Below are positions 1 through 8,521 of a stretch of 64,000 nt of DNA, in pieces. The notes beneath the pieces were generated by a model. The model was given only the letters and a program-made list of their open reading frames with translations. It was not told the origin of the DNA and made no database searches. The first letter of the stretch is position 1. Every line of letters starts with the position of its first letter. Source of the DNA: JBDREC01 sp043820105 [NCBI: Pseudomonadota bacterium]. Its GTDB lineage: Bacteria; Bdellovibrionota_F; JAHFAK01. The position numbers and the translations under genes were made by a program. The stretch is taken from contig JBDREC010000041.1 in the NCBI GenBank assembly GCA_043820105.1, positions 6,258-70,257 on the forward strand. Reading direction: 5' to 3'.

Positions 1-2
1 TT

Positions 3-1112
3 CTTGCCATACCTTCTGAGATTTCTAAAGAAATTAGTTTGCTGGAATTTGCACTTCCTCAATATAATGAACTAGAAAAGACCCTGGATCTGGTTCTTAA
101 AGTAAGAAAAGATGCAAAAATAGTATTAAATGAAGATGATAAAGATAAGATGGTAAAAGCTGTTTTGGGCTTAACTTTAGATGAAGCTTTAAACGCTTAT
201 AATATGGCTTTTTGGAACAAGACCAAAATTGATACAAGTTTGATTCCAGCTGTTTATGAAAGAAAAACTCAGATTATTAAAAAAGAAGGTATCTTAGAAT
301 TTGTTCCAATAGAAAAGGACATGACTCATGTTGGAGGACTTGAAAATTTAAAAGCTTGGCTGGAGGTGAGATCTAAATTTTTCTCAAGACAGGCTGATGA
401 CTTTGGTCTACAATCCCCCAAAGGTCTTTTAATGACAGGAATCTCTGGCTGCGGAAAATCCCTTGCAGTTAAAGCCATAGCAGGTATGTGGGGAGTCGCA
501 TTACTACGTCTTGATATGAACCTTGTTTATAGCGGTGCCATGAGCTCACCAGAAGAATCTATGAGAAGAGCTTTAAAAACCGCTGAAGCTGTTGCTCCAT
601 GTGTTTTATGGATAGATGAAATTGAAATGGGTCTTGCCTGGGTTTCTGAAGGATCTGAGTCAGGTGTTACAGCTAGACTTTACTCAACCTTTTTAACCTG
701 GATGCAGGAAAATCAAAGCTCTGTATTCATTGCAGCAACAGCCAATGAAATTGATCGTTTGCCCCCAGAACTTTTAAGAAAAGGAAGATTCGATGAAATA
801 TTCTTTGTTGATCTTCCGTCAATAAATGAAAGAATTGAAATTCTTAACATCCATCTTCGAAACAGAAAAAATGACCCTTCTAAATTCAATGTAGAAATGC
901 TAGCCAAGTCTTGTGAAGGTTATAATGGAGCAGAATTAGAACAATGCGTAGTCTCATCAATGTACAAAGCCTATGGAGAAGCACGCAAAGTCAATGAAAA
1001 TGATATGCTAACAGCAATATCAGAAATGATTCCACTTTCAAAAACAATGTCAGAAGCAATAAAAGAAATAAAACGCTGGGCAGATGATAGAGCTGTAAAA
1101 GCATCAAGATAA
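3..1112 (+). CDS. Ycf46-type AAA+ ATPase, 5' end outside the window
   Basis: The frame is open to the left edge, so the start is missing. An in-frame TTG at 39 is not a credible start, because the codons before it (IPSEISKEIS) already read like the family. Counting from that TTG, Walker A is GISGCGKS at residues 134-141, Walker B is VLWIDEIE near 190, and the sensor and arginine region is LLRKGRFDEIFFVDLPS. These match the COG0464/Ycf46 group of AAA+ ATPases rather than FtsH, since no protease domain follows. Known members are soluble and their substrates are poorly defined. The C-terminal lid helix region (YNGAELEQCV) is complete. A hexamer repeat begins at the stop codon. The family is clear; the function is not. 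Confidence 0.85.
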   Translation, partial: LAIPSEISKEISLLEFALPQYNELEKTLDLVLKVRKDAKIVLNEDDKDKMVKAVLGLTLDEALNAYNMAFWNKTKIDTSLIPAVYERKTQIIKKEGILEFVPIEKDMTHVGGLENLKAWLEVRSKFFSRQADDFGLQSPKGLLMTGISGCGKSLAVKAIAGMWGVALLRLDMNLVYSGAMSSPEESMRRALKTAEAVAPCVLWIDEIEMGLAWVSEGSESGVTARLYSTFLTWMQENQSSVFIAATANEIDRLPPELLRKGRFDEIFFVDLPSINERIEILNIHLRNRKNDPSKFNVEMLAKSCEGYNGAELEQCVVSSMYKAYGEARKVNENDMLTAISEMIPLSKTMSEAIKEIKRWADDRAVKASR

Positions 1113-1153
1113 GAATAAAGATTAAGATTAAGATTAAGATTAAGATTAAGATT
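1107..1153. repeat. Hexamer tandem repeat AGATTA at the AAA+ gene stop
   Basis: About six units of AGATTA, with degenerate first units AGATAA and GAATAA. The array starts on the last codons of the AAA+ ATPase gene, so the TAA stop at 1110-1112 is part of the repeat pattern. An AT-rich word (TTAATTGTTAATTATTAATTATTGATT type) follows up to about 1190; the same word recurs in several other gaps. Confidence 0.85.
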
Positions 1154-1220
1154 TAAATTAATTGTTAATTGTTAATTATTAATTATTGATTATTTTTAAA
1201 ATTTCCAATTTAAGACTCCA

Positions 1221-1308
1221 CTTACCACTTACCACTTACCACTTACCACTTACCACTTACCACTTACGACTTACCACTTACGACTTACCACTTACGACTT
1301 ACCCCTTA
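1221..1308. repeat. Heptamer array CTTACCA/CTTACGA, abuts gspD stop
   Basis: Roughly twelve units of a 7-bp repeat lie between two convergent genes. Read toward gspD's end on the minus strand the unit is TAAGTGG or TAAGTCG. The gspD stop codon (1306-1308) is the first TAA of that pattern. No intrinsic terminator is visible in the gap. Confidence 0.9.
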
Positions 1309-3489
1309 TTCCCCAACTTCCACTTCATACGTACTTATCCCATCACTAGAATCCGAAAAATAGTTTTCTGCGTTATTTGAATTATTTGCATTTCCGGTTT
1401 TTGATTCAGAGCCATAGTTAATAACGATTCCAGCTGGGTGGGTGTCTGCTTTGTTAGACCCAACCCAGTCATCAACTTCAATGTCCATTTTCTGGTACAT
1501 TTTATTTCTATCTTCTAAAGTTGCTTTTGTGAGATCGGAAATATCTTTTGAGTCTTCAAGTACTGTGGGTGTAATAAATATAATAAGGTTAACTTTTGAT
1601 TTTCTTTCATATTTATGCTTAAATAAATAACCAAGCACTGGAATGTCACCAAGAATAGGAGTCTTTGAAACTGTTGTTTCAACCTTATCAGAAATAATCC
1701 CACCAATAGCAATCGTCTCACCGCTATTCGCCATAGCAATTGTTTTTGTATCTCTTTTTGTAAACATGTGTCTTCCACTAATTTTATCCTGACCAGCAGA
1801 ATCTCTAATATTTTGTTCTATTTCCATTGTTACTTCACTTGAATTATTAACCTTTGGCTTTATTTTAAGCATTAAGGTAACATCTTGTTTTTCATAAGTT
1901 GGCACGGCTTTTTCATTAGCATTAGTAGGACTAGTAGCCCCAACTTGCACATAAACTTCTTTACCAATGTTAATTGTTGCTTCATTGTTATCTAAAGTTG
2001 TAATATTGGGTTTTTGTAAAAGTTTAACATCTGTAACACCTTGGCTAGCATTAAACAAGGCACCAATAGCTGGAAGGCTAAAACCTGAACCAAGTTCAAT
2101 CGGGGCTGTAGTTAATCCAAGAATCAATCCTGATAATCCCGCTGCTTTAGATGGATCTATTGAGCCTGGTTCATGCTGAGAACCACCAAAAACTCCATAA
2201 CCATTTGCATCATATCCACCATGACCCGAAGCACCAAGTTTAAAATTATCATCAGTCGAAACTTCCATTATAGCCGCAGCAATATTAACCTGCTTCCTCT
2301 TCTTATCCAATTCCATTATAATAGGAATAATTTCATCATATCCTTGTTGTGTAGCAACAATAATTAATGAATTTGTTGGTTCATCAGCTGTAACCTTTAT
2401 ATCTTCTCCACCGATTTTTGATCCACCACTTGGATTTGGGGCAGTATAACTGGATGCTCCATATTTGCTGCTTGTGCCATATCTGCTTTTATAAGATTTT
2501 GTTGAAGATAATATTGATGATAAAACTTCTGACACCTTAACTGCTTCTGTGTGTTCTAAATGATAAAAGAAAGGTTTTACAGCGTTTTGGTCATTTGTTA
2601 GATCTGTATCAAGTTTCTTTATAAGGTTTTGCACCTCAATAAGTCCTTTTTCAGTTGCTTTAACTATAATTGAATTTGTTCTTTCATCTGCTATTATGCT
2701 GGTTATAGTCTTTTTCCTGGTATCAGAAAAAGTCGATGCTGTGCCTGTTTTTGCATATTTGCTGTATCTTGATGAATAGCTAGTGCTACTTGATGAAGAA
2801 CTTGAAATATTTAAAAGTTGTGTGAGTTTTTCAGCAACCTGCTTAGCTGGTGCATATTTTAAGGTGATAAATTCCACTCTTTCTTCAAAACCTTCAACAT
2901 CCAGGCTTGCTATAACTTTTCTAATTCTCTTAATATTACTTATTGTATCAGTAATAATTAAAGTATTTGTCGGTGCATAAACTTCAATACCACCCTTTGA
3001 AACCATAGAAGTTATAGCTTCTTTTAATTTATTTGCATCAATATATTTTACTTCTATCATTTGTGTTGCATAAGATTCATCAATTTTTACAATACCATCA
3101 CTTGTACCAATGCTTGACTGCTGTTTAATTGTATCAACTTTAACGATCTTTAAGAAATTACCAGAATCAATCACTGTTATTCCCTGCATATTAATGGCAG
3201 CTAAAAAAGCATTATAAGCTTCTTTAATTGTCACTTTTTTAGGGGAAATAAGTGTGATTCTTTTGCCAGAAACAGCTGGATCAATAATAATATTTTTATC
3301 AATCAAGACAGCTATTTGTTTTGCAACATCAACAATATCCTGATCTGAAAAATCAAGATTCACCTTTTCCTCAGCTTGCTCTTTCTTAGCAGCACTTGGA
3401 TCAAATAGTCTAGGCTCTGAAAACAAAGATGTGGATAACATTGCTATAAGAATTAAGTTGATTATTAAAATCTCCTTCAATTTGTACAT
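1306..3489 (-). CDS. gspD: Type II secretion secretin GspD
   Basis: Outer-membrane secretin forming the exit pore of the type II secretion system. The 727-residue product has a signal peptide (residues 1-24), then an N0 domain (about 40-115, NLDFSDQDIVDVAKQI), N1 (140-200), N2 (205-293) interrupted by a Ser-rich insert, N3 (305-410), also with a Ser/Tyr/Gly insert, and the secretin core ending in VPILGDIPVLGYLF and a C-terminal extension. Length and domain order fit GspD rather than PilQ. It is monocistronic here: no gspC, E, F or pseudopilin gene flanks it. A TTGG-N8-TTGC element 47 nt upstream suggests sigma-54 control. Confidence 0.93.
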   Translation of the reverse strand: MYKLKEILIINLILIAMLSTSLFSEPRLFDPSAAKKEQAEEKVNLDFSDQDIVDVAKQIAVLIDKNIIIDPAVSGKRITLISPKKVTIKEAYNAFLAAINMQGITVIDSGNFLKIVKVDTIKQQSSIGTSDGIVKIDESYATQMIEVKYIDANKLKEAITSMVSKGGIEVYAPTNTLIITDTISNIKRIRKVIASLDVEGFEERVEFITLKYAPAKQVAEKLTQLLNISSSSSSSTSYSSRYSKYAKTGTASTFSDTRKKTITSIIADERTNSIIVKATEKGLIEVQNLIKKLDTDLTNDQNAVKPFFYHLEHTEAVKVSEVLSSILSSTKSYKSRYGTSSKYGASSYTAPNPSGGSKIGGEDIKVTADEPTNSLIIVATQQGYDEIIPIIMELDKKRKQVNIAAAIMEVSTDDNFKLGASGHGGYDANGYGVFGGSQHEPGSIDPSKAAGLSGLILGLTTAPIELGSGFSLPAIGALFNASQGVTDVKLLQKPNITTLDNNEATINIGKEVYVQVGATSPTNANEKAVPTYEKQDVTLMLKIKPKVNNSSEVTMEIEQNIRDSAGQDKISGRHMFTKRDTKTIAMANSGETIAIGGIISDKVETTVSKTPILGDIPVLGYLFKHKYERKSKVNLIIFITPTVLEDSKDISDLTKATLEDRNKMYQKMDIEVDDWVGSNKADTHPAGIVINYGSESKTGNANNSNNAENYFSDSSDGISTYEVEVGE

Positions 3490-3536
3490 TTTTTAACCCT
3501 TTAATATAAGTTTTTCTAATTCAGCTAAATATATAA

Positions 3537-3552
3537 GCAAAAATAATGCCAA
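3537..3552 (-). promoter_or_regulatory. Sigma-54-like promoter of gspD
   Basis: On the minus strand the sequence is TTGGCATTATTTTTGC: GG and GC separated by exactly 10 nt, as in -24/-12 promoters. It lies 47 nt before the gspD ATG. One of seven such sites in this window, all ahead of exported-protein genes. Confidence 0.6.
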
Positions 3553-3759
3553 AGCCTGTAACATTAAATTAGTTCAATCATTTCATGTCACTGCGTCAAC
3601 ATGAAGCTTATTTTATTAATTTTTCAATGCCTATTCTTCAGCATATGATTTTTTCGCCTCCTTGCTCTGTGCATAATAAGCTACTGATTTTATTTCATTA
3701 AGCTTTAATTAAAGCAAATTTTGTTCTTATCAATATAATGCTTAAAATCAGCACATACT

Positions 3760-3791
3760 AAATCAAGTAAATATTTTTACTTACTTGATTT
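3760..3791. promoter_or_regulatory. Perfect 11-bp inverted repeat, possible operator or enhancer site
   Basis: Arms AAATCAAGTAA (3760-3770) and TTACTTGATTT (3781-3791) are separated by 10 nt. The arms are AT-rich and no T-tract follows, so it is not a terminator. It lies about 60 nt before the permease start and about 210 nt upstream of the gspD -24 element, a distance at which activators of sigma-54 promoters can bind. Which gene it serves is unknown. Confidence 0.45.
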
Positions 3792-3852
3792 ATTTACATT
3801 ATATAATTATATAATTAATTAATATAAATTACTAGGTATAAAATTCTAACAC

Positions 3853-5169
3853 ATGATTATTATTGATTATTTAATAAATATACCTGCGTTTTTCAAGGTC
3901 TTGTTTATCTTTATTTCCATTTTAAGTCTTTATAGGCTAGGACTGGCTCTTAGCCTTTCAATGATAGTTTCAGCACTTTTTTTAACCTTTTGGACAGGTG
4001 TAGGAGTTCAAGGAATAAAATTTCAACTGCTAGCCCTTTTAAAACCTGAAAATTATCTCTTATTGCTAATAATTACCCTCCTTTTACTTTTTAGTGAAGC
4101 CTTGAGTAAAAGCAATCGCATGCAATTAACTGTTGATGCTTTAAAATCAATTTTTCCATATCCGAAAATATTATTAATGGGTTTGCCAGCTCTGGTTGGT
4201 ATTATTCCAATGCCAGGAGGAGCCCTTTTTTCCGCCCCATTAATTGATTCTATTGATGATAAAAAAACCTTAAAACCCTGTTTAAAATTAGCAGTAAATT
4301 ATTGGTTTAGGCATATTTGGGAATATTGGTGGCCTCTTTATCCAGGAGTAATATTAGCCATTCAATTAAGTGGTATAAAAGTAGGAAGCTATGCACTTGC
4401 AATGTCTCCTTTTACTATCATAGGTCTTTTAGCTGGCTACTTTTTTATATTAAGAAAAATTGAAGTGAATAAGATGAAAATTTCAACTACTAAAGCTAAA
4501 TATAGAGATTTATTACCAGGCTTAATCCCTTTATTAATAGTAATTTTTTCTTCAATTTTTGGATCTTTGATTTTTGCAAAACTTGGTATAAATGCGAAAA
4601 TTGCAAATCTTTATGCAATGCTATTTGGTTTGCTTTTTGCTATTAGTTTAATATTTATTAAAAATAAAGATTCAATAAAAGAAACCTTAAAAGTTTTTAA
4701 AACAAAGAAAATGCAAAATATACTTTTGGTTGTCTTAGGAGTAGAACTTTTTTATACTGCTCTGCAAATTCCATTAAATGCACAAGGTCTCACCTTAGTT
4801 GGATTAATGAGAGAAGAATTCTTGCAAGCTTCCTTTCCAATTATCATAATAATTATGCTTCTACCATTTATATCAGGTCTTGTAACAGGCATAGCCTTTG
4901 GCTTTGTTGGAGCAAGCTTCCCAATCATAATTCCTTTGCTAGGCGATAATCCATCCTTTGGCTTATTATTATCAACTGTTGTGATTGCCTTTAACTTTGG
5001 ATATATGGGTCAAATCCTATCTCCTGTTCATGTTTGCCTGGTAGTAACAAATGAATACTTTAAAACAAAAATATATCAGGTCTATAAATATATTTGGAAA
5101 CCGATTTTGGTGTTTTTGGTGTGGACGTTTTTAATAGCTGGACTATATTATGTATTATTTCCCTCCTAA
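3853..5169 (+). CDS. DUF401 family integral membrane permease
   Basis: The 438-residue protein is almost entirely hydrophobic, with about ten or more membrane spans. It carries the DUF401 (PF04165) hallmarks: MGLPALVGIIPMPGGALFSAP near residues 110-130, followed by NYWFRHIWEYWWPLYPGVIL near 155-175. The family is thought to be a transporter related to other anion or carboxylate permeases, but the substrate is not established. The gene stands alone between divergent gspD and the convergent sucC-pduS operon. The start has a weak ribosome binding site but begins directly with a membrane segment, as expected. Confidence 0.85.
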   Translation: MIIIDYLINIPAFFKVLFIFISILSLYRLGLALSLSMIVSALFLTFWTGVGVQGIKFQLLALLKPENYLLLLIITLLLLFSEALSKSNRMQLTVDALKSIFPYPKILLMGLPALVGIIPMPGGALFSAPLIDSIDDKKTLKPCLKLAVNYWFRHIWEYWWPLYPGVILAIQLSGIKVGSYALAMSPFTIIGLLAGYFFILRKIEVNKMKISTTKAKYRDLLPGLIPLLIVIFSSIFGSLIFAKLGINAKIANLYAMLFGLLFAISLIFIKNKDSIKETLKVFKTKKMQNILLVVLGVELFYTALQIPLNAQGLTLVGLMREEFLQASFPIIIIIMLLPFISGLVTGIAFGFVGASFPIIIPLLGDNPSFGLLLSTVVIAFNFGYMGQILSPVHVCLVVTNEYFKTKIYQVYKYIWKPILVFLVWTFLIAGLYYVLFPS

Positions 5170-5238
5170 TCATTAATTATTAATTATTAATTGTTAATTA
5201 TTGATTATTTTAGTTCACGTTCACGAGCACGAGCACGA
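5167..5238. repeat. AT-rich dispersed word and CACGAG/CACGTT hexamers
   Basis: TTAATTATTAATTATTAATTGTTAATTATTGATT-type sequence begins on the permease stop codon. It is followed near 5213-5236 by a short hexamer run (TTCACG, TTCACG, AGCACG, AGCACG). The AT word is also found near 1155, 19890, 22540, 36662 and 47105. Confidence 0.7.
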
Positions 5239-5262
5239 TTAATATTAAGCAGTGACATAGCA

Positions 5263-6615
5263 TTATATCGAATATAAATTTTTAATCAAAATATACTCCT
5301 CTGAAACCTCTTCCACAACTCCATCAACAGGACTATGCACAGGAACTGCCATTGCATCGTCTTTTTTATGAATGGCTAGCATTTCAAATTTTGAAACTCT
5401 ATTTTTTTCAAAAACGAGTGGAGTAAGCAGATTTCCAAAATTTGGTTTTAAATTTATTTTAAGATATTTGGGTATGAATTTATAAGCTATTTTTGCATAG
5501 TGTTTATTATATTTATCCACATCAAGCATTTGCGCTAAACGTGAAATAGCGAACTTTTTTCCATCTCGATTTATTCTTACTGCATCGACTTTATTGGTAA
5601 GCGGATTTCTTATTTGGTTATTAATGAATTCTTTTTTATATGCTTCATAAAGATTTTTTGGAGCAAGTCCACAAGGACAAACAACAGCACATAATCCACA
5701 AAAACAACAAAGAAAAGAAGCGAAAAATGATTCCGCTGTATCAGTCTTTGAAAGAGCTGAATCTCTCATGACCATATGTGGTTTAATCCTATGACCATTT
5801 AAGTAGCGAGGGCAGAACTCTGTACACTGAGTACATTGATCACAAGCTGAGCGGGCTCTTTTAATTTGTTCATCAATTGTAATTGATTTTAACTGAATAA
5901 GCTTATGATCTTTTGGAACAACAATAATACCGCCAGTTACTTTTTGAACACAATTTTGCAGTGCTGAAACAGAACCCATCATAGGTCCACCATCAATAAT
6001 TGCTATATTATCAATTGCGTTTCTATAGGTTTTTTTTAGACCACCAGCTATCATTATTAAATCTGCAAAGCTGGTTCCAATTGGCACATTATAAACACCT
6101 GGCGTTTTTACTTCACCAGCAACTGTTACATATTTATAAATAAGTACTTCATCATTTTTTAAAGCATCATGAAGATTAATTAGAGTTGTAACATTGCTAA
6201 CTAAAACACCAACATTCAGTGGTATTGCACCTTCAGGGATTATTCTTTTTGTAGCTTCATATACCAAGGTATGTTCATCCCCTGCTGGATAAAAATCAGC
6301 AAGCGTGCATATTTCAATATTTTCTATTTCTTTAGTAGCTCTTATTAATCGTTCTTTAGCAAGGTGATAATGATCCTTTAAAGCAATGATTCCTTTTTTT
6401 GCAGCAGTTAAATCCATAGCTATTAAAACACCAGAAACCAGCTTATCAAAATGCTCTTCCATCATTACCCTATCAGAAGAAAGACAAGGTTCGCACTCAG
6501 ATCCATTTGCTAAAACAATTTCAACTTTAGAGTTAAGTTTAAAAAAGGCAGGAAAACCAGCACCGCCAGCACCAACTATTCCAGCATTACGAATTTTTTC
6601 TAAGGTTTTATTCAT
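5263..6615 (-). CDS. PduS/RnfC-like Fe-S flavoprotein (NADH:ferredoxin-type electron transfer)
   Basis: A 450-residue protein of the RnfC/PduS family. The N-terminus has the flavin/NAD-type motif GIVGAGGAGFPAFFK (about 12-26). An SLBB domain follows (VTVAGEVKTPGVYNVPIGT, about 165-185). Two cysteine clusters, CDQCTQCTEFC and CCFCGLCAVVCPC, bind 4Fe-4S centres. A C-terminal lipoyl-like barrel (SPVDGVVEEV) ends the protein. Its length is that of PduS, not of longer RnfC. No other rnf or pdu gene is nearby. As last gene of the sucCD-kor operon it most likely moves electrons between ferredoxin and NAD; that role is inferred. A heptamer array ends a few bases before the start, leaving no clear Shine-Dalgarno site. 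Confidence 0.85.
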   Translation of the reverse strand: MNKTLEKIRNAGIVGAGGAGFPAFFKLNSKVEIVLANGSECEPCLSSDRVMMEEHFDKLVSGVLIAMDLTAAKKGIIALKDHYHLAKERLIRATKEIENIEICTLADFYPAGDEHTLVYEATKRIIPEGAIPLNVGVLVSNVTTLINLHDALKNDEVLIYKYVTVAGEVKTPGVYNVPIGTSFADLIMIAGGLKKTYRNAIDNIAIIDGGPMMGSVSALQNCVQKVTGGIIVVPKDHKLIQLKSITIDEQIKRARSACDQCTQCTEFCPRYLNGHRIKPHMVMRDSALSKTDTAESFFASFLCCFCGLCAVVCPCGLAPKNLYEAYKKEFINNQIRNPLTNKVDAVRINRDGKKFAISRLAQMLDVDKYNKHYAKIAYKFIPKYLKINLKPNFGNLLTPLVFEKNRVSKFEMLAIHKKDDAMAVPVHSPVDGVVEEVSEEYILIKNLYSI

Positions 6616-6621
6616 AGTTTA

Positions 6622-6705
6622 TAACTTACGACTTACGACTTACGACTTACGACTTACGACTTATGACTTATGACTTACGACTTACGACTTACGACTTATG
6701 ACTTA
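6622..6705. repeat. Heptamer array CTTACGA between ndk and pduS-like gene
   Basis: About twelve 7-bp units, variants CTTACGA and CTTATGA. In the direction of transcription (minus) the unit is TAAGTCG, with a TAA in every reading frame. It starts on the base after the ndk TAG stop and fills the whole gap inside an operon. Confidence 0.9.
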
Positions 6706-7119
6706 CTAAACTAACTCAATAGCACTAAAAAAATATCCAATTTCAAAAGCAGCTGTTTCAGGTGCATCGGAACCATGCACGCAATTATTCTGAATGCTGT
6801 CTGCAAAATCTTTTCTTATTGTACCAGGTTCGGCATTTTCAGGGTTAGTCGCTCCCATTATTTCTCTATTTCTTTTAATAACATCTTCTGCTTCTAAGGC
6901 AACAACAACACAGGGTCCTGAAGTCATAAACTCAACTAAGCTATCAAAAAAAGGCTTTCCTTTATGTACGCAATAGAAACCTTGAGCTTCTTTTTCGGAA
7001 AGGTGTTTAAGCTTCATTCCAATTATGTTAAAACCAGCTTCAGTATATCTTTTAATTATTTCACCTGTTAATTTTTTCTTAAAAGCATCTGGTTTAATTA
7101 TTCCTAATGTTCTTTCCAT
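6706..7119 (-). CDS. ndk: Nucleoside diphosphate kinase
   Basis: Transfers the gamma phosphate of ATP to nucleoside diphosphates through a phosphohistidine. The product has 137 residues from MERTLGIIKPDA, the usual length. The phosphate-accepting histidine lies in NNCVHGSDAPETA, and the nucleotide-binding MGATNPENAEPGTIR is intact. An upstream ATG at 7128 directly abuts AAGGAG, so the ATG at 7119, nine bases from that site, is the likelier start. It overlaps the 3' end of korC by 26 bp. Placement after succinyl-CoA synthetase makes sense, since that enzyme produces ATP or GTP which Ndk equilibrates. Confidence 0.95.
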   Translation of the reverse strand: MERTLGIIKPDAFKKKLTGEIIKRYTEAGFNIIGMKLKHLSEKEAQGFYCVHKGKPFFDSLVEFMTSGPCVVVALEAEDVIKRNREIMGATNPENAEPGTIRKDFADSIQNNCVHGSDAPETAAFEIGYFFSAIELV

Positions 7120-7681
7120 CTTTTTCATCTCCTTTATAATTTTTAGCTAATTCAATACCAAATTCTAAAGCTTTTCTATTTAATTCTTCACTTCCCTTTG
7201 GAACTCTAGCAAGCACTGCTTTTCTAATTGCTGTTTCCGAAACAATACCAGTAATTTCAGCTACAGAGCCAAGCATAATGATATTAGCGACAATTTCTTT
7301 GCCAAGATTTTCTTTTGCTAATCTAACAAAGGGAATTTTATAAAGCTTATAATCACCTTTTGGTAATTCCCAAACTCTATCATTATCAATTATTAAATTT
7401 CCATTTTGCTTAAGATCACCATGATATTTATCACATGCTTCTTGAGTCAGGGCAACTAAAGTATCAATCTCAATAGCTTTTGGAAAATCAATTGCTTCAT
7501 CAGAAATAATAACTTCTGATTTACTAGCTCCACCTCGTGCCTCAGGACCATAAGACTGACTTTGAATAGCCTGTTTATTATCATAAATTGCAGCTGCTTC
7601 TGCTAGAATAACCCCAGCTAAAATCATTCCCTGACCACCAGAGCCTGAAAGTCTCACTTCATACCTTTTTTTCATAGGCAT
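7094..7681 (-). CDS. korC: 2-oxoglutarate:ferredoxin oxidoreductase gamma subunit
   Basis: Gamma subunit of a 2-oxoacid:acceptor oxidoreductase, 195 residues. It has the family start RLSGSGGQGMILAGVILAEAA (about 9-29) and the SYGPEARGGASKSEVIIS segment. AAGGAG lies eight bases before the ATG. It is the last of four kor genes (D-A-B-C order on the minus strand). Together they oxidise 2-oxoglutarate to succinyl-CoA with ferredoxin, or run in reverse. Substrate assignment rests on the KorA/KorB type and the adjacent sucCD. Confidence 0.9.
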   Translation of the reverse strand: MPMKKRYEVRLSGSGGQGMILAGVILAEAAAIYDNKQAIQSQSYGPEARGGASKSEVIISDEAIDFPKAIEIDTLVALTQEACDKYHGDLKQNGNLIIDNDRVWELPKGDYKLYKIPFVRLAKENLGKEIVANIIMLGSVAEITGIVSETAIRKAVLARVPKGSEELNRKALEFGIELAKNYKGDEKDGKNIRNN

Positions 7682-7693
7682 TTTTAATTCTCC

Positions 7694-8521
7694 TTACATT
7701 TTCATTTTACGTTCTTGAACACCTTCAACTAATTTATTATATCCTTCAAGAAATTCTTCTCTTTTTTCTTCATGAAGTATTCCTATAACAGTTTTGCCAT
7801 TCAATTCCTCTTCTGTCATAGAATCAGCTTTTGCCTTTGGCACAGCGATATCCTTAAACCAATTCAATAAAGAAACAGGAGTTTTTAAATCATTCTTTCT
7901 ACCATAAGCTGTTGGGCAACCTGATAAAATCTCAACCACAGAAAATCCTTTGTGAGCAATTGCTTTTGCCAAAAGAGTATGCATAGTTGCAGCGTGATAA
8001 GCTGTAGTTTTTGCAACAAAGGTGGCACCAGCTCCAATTGCCAGCTGAGCAATGTCAAAATTTGGTTCAACCATTCCATAAGGAGCAGTTGTCGCATATT
8101 TTGTTTGTGGAGTTGTGGGGGAAAATTGGCCCCCAGTCATTCCATATATAAAATTATTAAAAACGAATAAGGTCATATCAAGGTTTCTTCGGCACGCATG
8201 TATAAAATGATTACCACCAATAGCTGTTGCATCACCATCGCCAGAAACAGCAATAACAGTAAGCTCAGGTTTTGCAAACTTTATACCTGTACCAAATGCC
8301 AGGGACCTGCCATGTGTTGTATGTAAAGTATTAAGATCAACATATCCAGGAATTCGGCTAGAACAGCCAATTCCAGATATCATAGCAGTTTCATCTCTGT
8401 GTAAACCTAAAGCATCAATAGCCCTAATTATTGCCTTTAAAATTGAGCCATGACTGCAACCTGCACAAAGTATATGAGGGAATTTGTCTTCCCTTAAATA
8501 ATGTTCATAATTAAAAGCCAT
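7694..8521 (-). CDS. korB: 2-oxoglutarate:ferredoxin oxidoreductase beta subunit (TPP-binding)
   Basis: The 275-residue thiamine pyrophosphate subunit. CAGCSHGSILKAI (about 20-32) and GDGDATAIGGNHFIHACRRN (about 94-113), followed by FNNFIYGMTGGQ, form the TPP and Mg site of OFOR beta subunits. GIGCSSRIPGYVDLNTLHTTHGR is typical of KorB. Its ATG overlaps the korA stop as TAATG, which points to translational coupling. Confidence 0.93.
   Translation of the reverse strand: MAFNYEHYLREDKFPHILCAGCSHGSILKAIIRAIDALGLHRDETAMISGIGCSSRIPGYVDLNTLHTTHGRSLAFGTGIKFAKPELTVIAVSGDGDATAIGGNHFIHACRRNLDMTLFVFNNFIYGMTGGQFSPTTPQTKYATTAPYGMVEPNFDIAQLAIGAGATFVAKTTAYHAATMHTLLAKAIAHKGFSVVEILSGCPTAYGRKNDLKTPVSLLNWFKDIAVPKAKADSMTEEELNGKTVIGILHEEKREEFLEGYNKLVEGVQERKMKM

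Larger units (their letters stand above)
3490..3852. other. Divergent intergenic region gspD / DUF401 permease
   Basis: About 360 nt without a gene. It contains the sigma-54-like site for gspD near 3545 and an 11-bp inverted repeat at 3760-3791. A very AT-rich stretch (3790-3835) before the permease could hold its promoter. I see no RNA gene. Confidence 0.6.

Noticed and set aside
1221-1308. CRISPR array
   Set aside because: Units are 7 bp, contiguous and without spacers; no cas gene is present.
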